Shown here one piece after another: positions 8,134 to 15,094 of a stretch of 15,209 nt of DNA. The position numbers and the translations under genes are program-made. This DNA comes from JBHPCZ01 sp042573625. GTDB taxonomy: Bacteria; Desulfobacterota; Desulfobacteria; Desulfobacterales; UBA11574. Below the pieces are notes generated by a model, which saw only the letters and a program-made list of their open reading frames with translations, did not search any database and was not told where the DNA came from. The stretch spans positions 1 through 15,209 of the forward strand of contig JBHPCZ010000085.1 of the NCBI GenBank assembly GCA_042573625.1. Reading direction: 5' to 3'. Position 1 is the stretch's first letter. Every line of letters starts with the position of its first letter.

Positions 8134-9909
8134 TTAAGGCAAGTTATCACCATTGATCTGATTTGCTGTTGTTGATGACACTTGATCCAATAGCTCAAGG
8201 TTTTTTCGGGCGTCCGCATAGTCCGGACGGACCTGTATCGCCCTTGAGAAAAAGCTTCTGGCCCTGTTGTATTGTCCATCTTTTGCGATGATAATACCCA
8301 ATATATTATACGCTTCTGCATGATCCGGTTTAAACTTGATCGTTTCGGCAAAATGAACATACGCTTCTTTCACTCTCTCCTGCTTCATCAAGTACACCCC
8401 AAAATTGTAGTGAATGGAAGCGGATTCGGGCTTGCTCATAAGGGCCTTCTTAAAATGCATATCGGCTTCTTTATGATTTCCACGCTCGGAAAACGCTAAT
8501 GCAAGGTTATTGTGGGCATCCGCATTATCCGGTTTAATTCGAAGTGCTTCCCGATAATGGATGACAGCCTCGTCCAAACGCCCCTGTTCAGATAGGACGG
8601 CGCCTAGATTGATGTGCGCCAGCCAGTTGTTCCGGGTTGCATGTATTGCATTTTCGAAAAGCGCGATACTGTTTTCCCAGTGCCTGACCTGTGAAAAAGT
8701 CAGCAGCGACAGCACAAAAAGGGTCAAAACGGCGGATGCGGCGAGAATAATTTTTTGATACCGCAATTTTACCAGAAGATCGGGTATTCCCCAGGCGATA
8801 ATCACAAACAGGCCGATGAGCGGAACATAGGTATAACGGTCGGCCATTGCATGCGGTGCATTCTGCACCAGACCGATGACCGGTACAAGCGTACCGATGT
8901 ACCACAGCCAGCCGACCAAAAAATAAGGACAATCGTCTACAGCTCTGATTGCCAAAATCAATATGGATATGAACAACAAGATGGCTCCCGCAACCTGCCA
9001 TCCCGGCGGCATGCCGGAATGCGGATAAAAAATGGCCAGATTGTCAGGCCAGATCATCTTTTTGATATAGCCTGCATAGGAAACCAGGGCATTGGCAATT
9101 CTGACACTGAGAGAGGGTTGATCCAGCGCTTTTGTCTGCCCGAATAACACTGTCACAACACACACCTCCGCCGAAAAAAGAAAGAGTGGTATTTTTTCCC
9201 AAATCAGACGCAAAGCGGATATCTTCGGGCGTGAACCGTCGGCCACACCTTCGGCTTGCCCGGATTGATACCGGCTGAGCGGCCAATAGTCCAAAAGAAG
9301 CAGCACAAACGGCAGGGTTACTAGCATCGGTTTGGACATGAGGCCGAGTACGAAAAAGAGCAGAACCGGGAAATAGCGGTGAAGTCCCGGACGATCGGTA
9401 TAGCGGACATAGGCCCACATGGTCAGCAGCCAGAAAAAGGTGCTCAAAACATCCTTCCGCTCGGCAACCCATGCCACCGATTCCACATGGAGCGGATGCA
9501 GGGCAAACAGCGCTGCCACAAAACCGCTTCTCCATAAAGCCCCGCTCATCCTATTGAATACAAAAAACAACAACAAGGTGTTGGCGATATGAAAAAACAG
9601 GCTGGTCAGATGATGCCCGCCGGCGTTCATACCGTAAAGCTCGGAATCCAGCATATGGGACATCCAGGTTAACGGAAGCCAGAAATTTGATGCCATTGTG
9701 CCGGTAGTGAAAGACCAGATAAGGCCTTCAATTGTTAAACCGTCCTGAACATGGCGGTTTTGGGTGATGTACAGATTGTCATCGAAGGCAACGAACTCAA
9801 ATCGCTTTACCTGCCCGTAGCAGACAAGAATTGCCGCGATCAAGAAAAGGCTGATGAGAAGTGTTATTTGACGATTGTTGATATTAATATGAAACTTCGA
9901 TGTTGCCAT
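8134..9909 (-). CDS. TMTC-like GT-C membrane protein with C-terminal TPR repeats (copy C)
   Basis: This 591-residue paralogue of copy B has the same order of parts. The first helix (about 15-32) is followed by AFDDNLYITQNRHV with Asp43-Asp44, LTWMSHMLDSELYGMN, HPLHVESVAWVAERKDVLS (138-156), GLMSKPMLVTLP, further helices with KMIWPDNLAIFYP, and GTLVPVIGLVQNAPHAMADR. Four TPRs run from about 430 to 565 (for example WLAHINLGAVLSEQGRLDEA), ending in a polar tail. The predicted role is transfer of a lipid-linked sugar to a TPR-bound or nearby target outside the cytoplasmic membrane. It lies downstream of the GT39-like gene and a radical SAM remnant. It shares a 27-base identical block with copy A (9433-9459 against 5740-5766), pointing to duplication or gene conversion. 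Substrate unknown. Confidence 0.88.
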   Translation of the reverse strand: MATSKFHININNRQITLLISLFLIAAILVCYGQVKRFEFVAFDDNLYITQNRHVQDGLTIEGLIWSFTTGTMASNFWLPLTWMSHMLDSELYGMNAGGHHLTSLFFHIANTLLLFFVFNRMSGALWRSGFVAALFALHPLHVESVAWVAERKDVLSTFFWLLTMWAYVRYTDRPGLHRYFPVLLFFVLGLMSKPMLVTLPFVLLLLDYWPLSRYQSGQAEGVADGSRPKISALRLIWEKIPLFLFSAEVCVVTVLFGQTKALDQPSLSVRIANALVSYAGYIKKMIWPDNLAIFYPHSGMPPGWQVAGAILLFISILILAIRAVDDCPYFLVGWLWYIGTLVPVIGLVQNAPHAMADRYTYVPLIGLFVIIAWGIPDLLVKLRYQKIILAASAVLTLFVLSLLTFSQVRHWENSIALFENAIHATRNNWLAHINLGAVLSEQGRLDEAVIHYREALRIKPDNADAHNNLALAFSERGNHKEADMHFKKALMSKPESASIHYNFGVYLMKQERVKEAYVHFAETIKFKPDHAEAYNILGIIIAKDGQYNRARSFFSRAIQVRPDYADARKNLELLDQVSSTTANQINGDNLP

Positions 9910-9950
9910 AAACGGTGCTGCCTTTAGAGAAACACGCTTTGAAATGCTGC
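9910..9950 (-). promoter_or_regulatory. conserved 5' leader of copy C
   Basis: The 16-mer GCAGCATTTCAAAGCG on the minus strand (9935-9950) lies 26-41 bases before the copy C start. Pyrimidine-rich sequence and AAAGGCA, about 11 bases ahead of the ATG at 9909, follow it. It matches the leader of copy B in sequence and spacing. No such leader is seen before copies D or E. Confidence 0.5.
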
Positions 9951-9955
9951 CATCA

Positions 9956-10100
9956 TCAATGCCGGACCTTTGAAATGTTGGATTTGGTAAACTTATAAAA
10001 ACTTTTAATGCCCTCCATATACAGAGGAATATCTTTCAGCATAAGAAAATCCGTCAATTTTTTCATAATGAACCTGGGACGGAAATAAAAAAATTTATTT
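9956..10100 (-). pseudogene. remnant of a radical SAM gene C-terminus
   Basis: Immediately after the GT39-like gene, in a different frame, the minus strand reads KANKFFYFRPRFIMKKL, then a tail with GIKSFYKF, ending at a TGA at 9956-9958. This resembles the C-terminal segment of B12-type radical SAM proteins and aligns with RKAFLSFHLRPRILICQL near the end of the complete radical SAM protein in this window (KA..F..RPR pattern). No start, cobalamin domain or CxxxCxxC is attached. I read it as the last roughly 45 residues of a deleted radical SAM gene. The similarity is short, so the call is tentative. Confidence 0.42.
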
Positions 10101-11777
10101 GCCTTGAACAGCCCATACTGCATGGCCGTTGTATTCAAATAGCGGCTTCCATAATTTTCTTGTAAGTGTCATAAATCGCTTAATCTCTTCTTGTGAAAAA
10201 TTATCACGCAAATGCCTGTCAACAAGTTCTGAACGCATAAAAATGTGGGTGGCACCGATTGACCGGACATATCCCTTAAACCGCTTTTCACTTACGGAAC
10301 TGAATACCATTCGGTTCAGGGTGTTTCTTCCAAATGACGGTTCGCTTTTATATGATCTTTCCAGATAATAGCCCCGACGTCCAAGAAGCATGAGAAAAAG
10401 AGATGCATTGTCCGGAAGGTGCTGATTGATATATCTTACGGCTGGGTAATGCAAAAGATGCCGACTTAGGTAATCATCTCTGGTTTCCTCGCCAAAAACA
10501 AATGGAAATGGATTTACGGCGGCAATGCGGTTTTTCAGGTAGACGGCATTCAGCGACAACAGCAACACGACGACACCCAAAAGGAGCGTCCCCGCGACCC
10601 GACCGGTATACTTGTATGAAGGAAAGAACCTTTCCGCCCTGAGCATGTCTGAAAGATTTTTTATTCCTACAACGGCAAGAATTGTGAGAAAAGGTATCGT
10701 AGGAAGAATGTATCGTACCTGCTTTTCGGTCAGGAAATAGGCCATGAAAATAAATATAACAGAAAAAAGAACAAACAGAATCTTGTCATGATGAAATCTT
10801 CTATTCAATATTATAAAGGGTGAAAATATGATCAGAATTGGATTGAGGACGCCTTGAAAGTACCGGTAACTATTGTCTTCTCCCTGAAAAAACATTCGTA
10901 TTGGAATCAAGAGCGTTTCCCAGAAATTCTCACCGTACATTATTTTTCTCATTTGAAAAAAGCCGATTTTTCCGGTTTCCCTGGCCGCCTGACTCTGTAG
11001 CACTTTCTGAATCGGCTGTTGCTGAAGTGATTTAAATGCGCTGTGGAACATTGGGTGAAAAGGGTTTCCGGTTAACAGGTAATTTTTCATGTACCAGGGC
11101 GAAGCCACCAGAGCCGTTATCGCGAAAAACATCAAACCGTACTTTACTGCAGCCGTCTGGTGTTTTGTTTCCCGAACGTAGATAATAACCAGAAGGAGAT
11201 TCACGATGAACCAAGCGATGAGTGCATTGTACTTTGATCCAACCGCTATCCCCATGCAGAATGCGGATATCAAAAGCCATCCGGTATGTCTGTATTCCAA
11301 TTCACGCCATCGAACCAACGCCAAAATGCTGGCTGTTGTGAAAAAGGTCATCCCCAAATCTATGTAGGCCGATGTGGACAACCAGACAACTATTGGCGTG
11401 GTGAGAAAAATGACCATTCCCAACAATCCCCAGTTCCGATCAAGCTTTTGTTTGAGATAGATATAGATCAACACGCCCGTACCCAAGCCAAAGGCAAGAT
11501 GGACAAATTTGGGAACGATATCATTCTTAAAATAAAGACAGGCAAGATATAATAAATTGATATACATCGGGTAATAGGAATAGTTTGCCCAGGGTGTTTC
11601 ATAGAATCCGCCGTGCTTGAGCCAGAGCTTTGGAACAGCCAGATGATGTATCAAGGCATCGCGGGATATGGGAGGGGTCAGATTAAGGATAAATTCTATG
11701 ACAACAAAAAGCAAAATAGTGATGCATAAAAGGACCGCCGCTATATTTCCGAGGTTTTTTTGATTCATTTTATTCAT
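10095..11777 (-). CDS. GT-C glycosyltransferase, GT39/ArnT-like membrane protein
   Basis: This polytopic membrane protein resembles dolichyl-phosphate-mannose-protein mannosyltransferases and ArnT-type enzymes, which use polyprenyl-phosphate sugars at the outer face of the membrane. Counting from this start (560 residues), the first helix spans about 10-32. It is followed by PPISRDALIHHLAVPKLWL with Asp40 at the usual catalytic position of the first external loop. YSYYPMYINLLYL and SAYIDLG (Asp140) follow. About ten hydrophobic segments run to residue 420, and a soluble C-terminal domain of about 140 residues follows. The frame is open to an ATG at 11807, giving 570 residues, but that start lies 38 bases inside copy D. 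The ATG at 11777, overlapping the copy D stop by 8 bases, is more economical. No strong ribosome site decides between them. Sugar and acceptor are unknown. Confidence 0.87.
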   Translation of the reverse strand: MNKMNQKNLGNIAAVLLCITILLFVVIEFILNLTPPISRDALIHHLAVPKLWLKHGGFYETPWANYSYYPMYINLLYLACLYFKNDIVPKFVHLAFGLGTGVLIYIYLKQKLDRNWGLLGMVIFLTTPIVVWLSTSAYIDLGMTFFTTASILALVRWRELEYRHTGWLLISAFCMGIAVGSKYNALIAWFIVNLLLVIIYVRETKHQTAAVKYGLMFFAITALVASPWYMKNYLLTGNPFHPMFHSAFKSLQQQPIQKVLQSQAARETGKIGFFQMRKIMYGENFWETLLIPIRMFFQGEDNSYRYFQGVLNPILIIFSPFIILNRRFHHDKILFVLFSVIFIFMAYFLTEKQVRYILPTIPFLTILAVVGIKNLSDMLRAERFFPSYKYTGRVAGTLLLGVVVLLLSLNAVYLKNRIAAVNPFPFVFGEETRDDYLSRHLLHYPAVRYINQHLPDNASLFLMLLGRRGYYLERSYKSEPSFGRNTLNRMVFSSVSEKRFKGYVRSIGATHIFMRSELVDRHLRDNFSQEEIKRFMTLTRKLWKPLFEYNGHAVWAVQGK

Positions 11778-13653
11778 GCGAGTTCTGTCGATAAGGGCGT
11801 CCGGCATGATATAACTTTAGCCTATTTTCTAAACCCAGAGCCAACTCTTTTGGGCCCGCCTTCAGGGCCAGTTCAAGCCCTTTCCGGGCTGTTAAAACAG
11901 CCTCTTTAAACCTTCCTGCCTCTGCATAAGCTGCGGCAAGTGCATCCAGAGACAAAGGTTGACTGTAATTTTGAAGTTTACAGAGTTTTTCTGCCAGTTT
12001 AATCGCCTCAATGCTGTTTCTAAATTTATCATCTTCACTCGTAGCCCCGATCCACGATAGATTGTATAAAGCTTGTGCCATATCCGGATCTTTTTGCAAT
12101 GCTTTTTGAAAATGAAGTATCGCATTTTCGGTCTTTCCCTGATTGGCAAAAATCTTTCCCAGGTTGTAGTATGCTCCCGCATAATCTGAATTTATTCTGA
12201 GAGCTTCATTATAATGATGAATGGCTGCTTTATCATTTCCCTGATAAGATAGAGCAGCGCCCAGATTGTTGTGGGCCTTTTCATTGTTGGGGTTGATCTC
12301 CAATGCTTTGTAATAGTGTGGTATGGCTTCATCAAATTGTCCCTGCATATCCAGGGCCTGTCCCATATTAACAAGCGCTATGTAATTATTGCGGGTTACA
12401 TTGAGGGCGTGTGTGAAAAGTGTTATACTGTTTTTCCAATAATGTACTTGAAAGTATGTGCATATCATAAGGGAAACAAATATTATACTTGATAATAGGG
12501 GAAGTAAAATATTTTTCCTCCGCCATCTTGAAGAAATATCGGAGATACCCCAAACAACTATAATGAATAGACCGATCAGAGGTATATATGTGTACCTGTC
12601 AGCCATGCTTTGCAAGCCTATCTGAACCAGCCCAATGACGGGAACAAGAGTGCCGAGATACCACAGCCATCCAGTGGCAAGATAAGGCCGCCTGCGCGAT
12701 GCCCAAATTACAAAAGCGGACATACATAAAAGCAATGACCCGGCCACAACAACTTCTGCAGTCGGCCATTTTTGATATGGATAAAGCACTGCCAGATTGA
12801 CCGGCCAAATCATTTTTTCTATATATTTCAGGTACGATATAAGTGCGTTAGCAATCCGCATACTTAATGGAACAAAATCCAGCGATGCTATTGATTTTCC
12901 ATGTTGCTGAACAATAACAGTAATGATGCTTGAAATAGCTGACAGCGCAAAGAGTGGAATTTTTTCTCGGACTAAAGAGATAAATGTTTGGCAGTATGAG
13001 GCCGGCTTTTTATGAGCTGGTGAAGTTAAACGTGAAAGCGGCCAGAAATCTATAAGTAGGAGCGTAAAAGGCAACGTCACAATCATCGGTTTTGACATCA
13101 GGCCACATATAAAAAAAATGATTAATAATATATAACGAACTGTCGTCGGTTTGATAATATATCTTAAATAAGCCCATACGCTTAACATCCAGAAAAAAGC
13201 ACATAGAAGATCCTTTCGTTCCGCTACCCATGCGACAGACTCTACATGAAGCGGATGCAATGCAAAAAGGGCTGCTGCAAAGCCGCTTCGCCAAATAGCG
13301 CCAGTCATTATGTTGAGAAGTAAAAACAGTAAAATACTATTTGCTATATGGATCTGTATGTTTGTCCAGTGGTGTCCCATTGGGCTCAATCCATAAAGTT
13401 CACAATCCAGCATATGAGACAACCATGTGAGCGGATGCCAGTTACTTGCATGACCGGTAGTAAAGGCCCAGTAAAGCCCTCCGATCGTCAGTCCAGCCTG
13501 TACTTGTTGGTTTTCAGTGACATATAAGTTGTCATCATAGTTGTTGAAATCGAAATGTATTGCCTGACAGTAGACGATAAGAATTGCCAAAGTCAAAAAT
13601 AGGCTGACTATCAATTTAATATGGCGACATTCTGGATCGATTGAATTATCCAT
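11770..13653 (-). CDS. TMTC-like GT-C membrane protein with longer TPR tail (copy D)
   Basis: From this start the protein has 627 residues. The first helix (about 13-30) precedes NYDDNLYVTENQQV with Asp40-Asp41. LTWLSHMLDCELYGLSPMGHH, HPLHVESVAWVAERKDLL (about 133-150), GLMSKPMIVTLP and GTLVPVIGLVQIGLQSMADR follow, as in copies B and C. Regular TPRs cover about 424-526 (such as EKAHNNLGAALSYQGNDKA). A degenerate repeat and a final TPR, SLDALAAAYAEAGRFKEA, follow near 567, so its tail is longer and differently built than in B and C. The frame extends to a GTG at 13701, but the ATG at 13653 is preferred: it lies just before the first helix and overlaps by 8 bases the TAA (13646-13648) of an upstream open frame. 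The gene looks more AT-rich than copies A-C. It lies directly downstream of the IS element. Confidence 0.87.
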   Translation of the reverse strand: MDNSIDPECRHIKLIVSLFLTLAILIVYCQAIHFDFNNYDDNLYVTENQQVQAGLTIGGLYWAFTTGHASNWHPLTWLSHMLDCELYGLSPMGHHWTNIQIHIANSILLFLLLNIMTGAIWRSGFAAALFALHPLHVESVAWVAERKDLLCAFFWMLSVWAYLRYIIKPTTVRYILLIIFFICGLMSKPMIVTLPFTLLLIDFWPLSRLTSPAHKKPASYCQTFISLVREKIPLFALSAISSIITVIVQQHGKSIASLDFVPLSMRIANALISYLKYIEKMIWPVNLAVLYPYQKWPTAEVVVAGSLLLCMSAFVIWASRRRPYLATGWLWYLGTLVPVIGLVQIGLQSMADRYTYIPLIGLFIIVVWGISDISSRWRRKNILLPLLSSIIFVSLMICTYFQVHYWKNSITLFTHALNVTRNNYIALVNMGQALDMQGQFDEAIPHYYKALEINPNNEKAHNNLGAALSYQGNDKAAIHHYNEALRINSDYAGAYYNLGKIFANQGKTENAILHFQKALQKDPDMAQALYNLSWIGATSEDDKFRNSIEAIKLAEKLCKLQNYSQPLSLDALAAAYAEAGRFKEAVLTARKGLELALKAGPKELALGLENRLKLYHAGRPYRQNSHE

Positions 13654-13769
13654 TTTCTTTATTATTAGCCCGATCATCGAAAGATTTTTTTGTCTCCTCA
13701 CATCTTACTTCTCGTTTAAGATGAGAAGGAACAATCTGTTTGCAACCGTCAATATAATTAGTCACATTA
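13646..13769 (-). other. open frame between the IS element and copy D, possible tail of copy E
   Basis: Leftward from the IS left end, one minus-strand frame stays open (FNVTNYIDGCKQIVPSHL, then a charged tail ending ANNKENG) and stops at a TAA at 13646-13648, which overlaps the ATG of copy D. It has no start of its own. It may be the C-terminal tail of copy E separated from its body by the IS insertion. It does not resemble the tails of B or C, so this is uncertain. The strand also contains a possible AAACGAG/GTAAG purine region but no convincing promoter. Confidence 0.28.
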
Positions 13770-13774
13770 AACCC

Positions 13775-13787
13775 CCAGCGCTGCTGG
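13775..13787 (+). repeat. left-end hairpin of the IS200-type element
   Basis: CCAGC (13775-13779) and GCTGG (13783-13787) are complementary around a 3-base loop. Its position about 85 bases before tnpA fits the left-end hairpin recognised by single-strand Y1 transposases. Confidence 0.6.
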
Positions 13788-13827
13788 TGTGATCCTAATA
13801 GGCTCTGCCGATCAGGCATGCTATACC

Positions 13828-13863
13828 CCTTCCCGGGAGCCCCGAGAGGGCAGGTCGGGAAGG
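13828..13863 (+). promoter_or_regulatory. stem-loop covering the transposase ribosome site
   Basis: CCTTCCCG (13828-13835) pairs with CGGGAAGG (13856-13863), enclosing an inner GCCC/GGGC stem. The 3' arm runs into GGAAGGAG, the Shine-Dalgarno site of tnpA 5 bases before its ATG, so the structure would mask translation. Such a 5' stem-loop that sequesters the ribosome site and blocks incoming transcription is known for IS200. Confidence 0.65.
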
Positions 13864-13870
13864 AGTTAGC

Positions 13871-14290
13871 ATGAGAGATTATAAGAGTTTAGCACACGTG
13901 AGATGGGAATGTAAAATCCATATTGTTTGGGTACCAAAATATCGAAGAAAAAAACTTTATGGTAAAGTTCGACGTAGGTTCGGTGAGATCACCAGAGATT
14001 TATGTAGACAAAAAGGTGTTGAACTCATCGAAGGGCATGCGAAATCAGACCATGCACATTTGTTGCTTAAGTTTTCCATCCAAGCACAGTATAGCCTATG
14101 TTATGGGCTTTCTGAAGGGAAAAAGCGCCATTCGATTGCATCGAGATTTTCCCAGCAAAGAAAGGGGTTCAAAGCATTTCTGGATACGAGGTTACTTTGT
14201 TAGCACAGTAGGCTTGGACGAGAAAAAGTTCAGAGAGTACATTCGTGACCAGGAAAAAACTGATAAACAACAGATGGAGTTGATTCCGAA
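13871..14290 (+). pseudogene. tnpA: IS200-like Y1 transposase TnpA, frameshifted
   Basis: The gene encodes a single-strand DNA transposase of the HUH/Y1 type. The first frame reads MRDYKSLAHVRWECKIHIVW and continues to the HUH motif in SDHAHLL (His61, His63). Family similarity then moves to another frame, FPSKHSIAYVMGFLKGKSAI, and on through HFWIRGYFVSTVGLDE and REYIRDQEK, whose Tyr codon (14238-14240) is the expected catalytic residue. One extra base in the TTGTTGC run at about 14060-14066 explains the switch. The second frame has no stop at the usual family end and reads through the right-end hairpins to 14414. The element should therefore not move without help from another transposase. Start and ribosome site are clear. 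Confidence 0.85.
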
Positions 14291-14299
14291 TAGACCTGT

Positions 14300-14316
14300 G
14301 GCCCCTTTCAGGGGCC
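14300..14316 (+). repeat. hairpin after the transposase gene
   Basis: GGCCCC (14300-14305) and GGGGCC (14311-14316) form a 6-bp stem with loop TTTCA. It lies between tnpA and the right end. It lacks a U-run, so it is more likely an IS structural element than a terminator. Confidence 0.6.
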
Positions 14317-14325
14317 CTACTCAGG

Positions 14326-14344
14326 CCACCAGTTCTACTGGTGG
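14326..14344 (+). repeat. right-end hairpin of the IS200-type element
   Basis: CCACCAGT (14326-14333) pairs with ACTGGTGG (14337-14344) across a 3-base loop, giving a perfect 8-bp stem. Its placement about 12 bases before resumed copy E homology fits the right-end structure of IS200/IS605 elements. Confidence 0.7.
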
Positions 14345-14356
14345 TCGCTGGCTGGG

Positions 14357-15011
14357 CTTTAGTTGTATTGCCTTTGAAAAAAATATATTAGCCTCCTCTA
14401 ATTTCCCCTGCTGAGTCAGAATATTGCCGATTTGATAATATGCTTCAGCATAGTCGGGCTTAATTCTAATTGCTTCTGCACAATGCCTGTCTGCTGATTT
14501 AAATTTCCCCTGTTTTACCAAAAGGCTTCCAAGATTGAAGTGCGCATGCGCATGTTCGCTGTTGATGTTAATGGCTTGTTCAAAAAGAGAAATCGCCTCA
14601 TCAAATTTATCCTGTGATGCAAAAATAATCACAAGTACAACTCCTGCCAACATAGTCAGCATCATATTTTTATAGCGACCTTTACCCAAAACATCCGGCA
14701 ATCCCCATGCAATGAGCATAATAAGTCCTATAGACGGTATATATGTGAATCGATCAGCCACAGCCGGCCATCACCCCAAAAAGCTGATAGTCCAGCATAT
14801 GAGATAACCATGTTAATGGCTGCCAATAGATAGAACCGTGGAAGGTAAATGCCTATACAACATTCTCAGGATTAAACCCATTCTTCAGATGACGGTTTTC
14901 GGAAACATACAATTCATCGTCAAAACCGACAAAATCAATGATTTGTCCGTAAACCAAAACAATGTCTAATGCCAGGCACAGGAAAATGAGTGGTTTTGAA
15001 GAGTTTCGCAC
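14357..15011 (-). pseudogene. degraded TMTC-like gene (copy E)
   Basis: Reading leftward, the N-terminal part is clear in one frame: a hydrophobic helix (PLIFLCLALDIVLVYGQ), GFDDELYVSENRHLKNG, then an in-frame TAG at 14853-14855 where other copies have Trp before AF, and LTWLSHMLDYQLFG. Near 14770 the sequence jumps, with a frame change, to WPAVADRFTYIPSIGLI, which is about 270 residues further on in copy B. A large internal deletion has therefore occurred. A second shortening fuses the last helix (VVLVIIFASQ) directly to a TPR (DKFDEAISLFEQAININSE), and only about three repeats remain. The 3' end is cut by the IS after AIQLKP. The apparent start is a GTG at 15011. From about 14761 a 146-residue open frame remains but is unlikely to be functional. 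Confidence 0.85.
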
Positions 15012-15037
15012 AATTTTAGAAAGTTATAAGAAGGATA

Positions 15038-15069
15038 AAAAAAGGGGGCTTTTTACACCCCCCTTTTTT
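15038..15069 (-). terminator. strong intrinsic terminator
   Basis: An 11-bp stem (AAAAAAGGGGG at 15038-15048 with CCCCCTTTTTT at 15059-15069) encloses a 10-base loop and yields a T-run on either strand. It lies 26 bases beyond the stop of the right-edge gene, so it should end that leftward transcript. The array to the left must then have its own promoter or depend on read-through. Confidence 0.85.
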
Positions 15070-15094
15070 AATTCTCTTATTTTAAATGCTTATG

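Larger units (their letters stand above)
13771..14356 (+). mobile_element. IS200/IS605-family insertion element with decayed transposase
   Basis: The element of roughly 590 bases holds one tnpA-type gene flanked by short hairpins instead of inverted terminal repeats, as is usual for IS200. The left hairpin is at 13775-13787 and the right-end hairpin at 14326-14344. It interrupts the 3' end of copy E: the copy E reading frame is recognisable up to AIQLKP near 14357 and then enters IS sequence. IS200 elements insert next to a short target and make no target duplication, so the exact ends cannot be proved here; those given are approximate. It is the only rightward unit in the window. Confidence 0.8.

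Noticed and set aside
9044..9535. 163-residue leftward open frame
   Set aside because: It lies wholly within copy C in another phase, is rich in Cys, Ser and Arg, and has no family features; the copy C frame has clear motifs throughout.
14300..14316. Rightward intrinsic terminator after tnpA
   Set aside because: The hairpin is GC-rich but no T-run follows. It fits better as part of the IS right-end structure.
13923..14414. Separate 163-residue rightward gene
   Set aside because: Its residues from about 14070 onward are the second half of TnpA after a frameshift. Its first part overlaps the true TnpA frame and is not protein-like.
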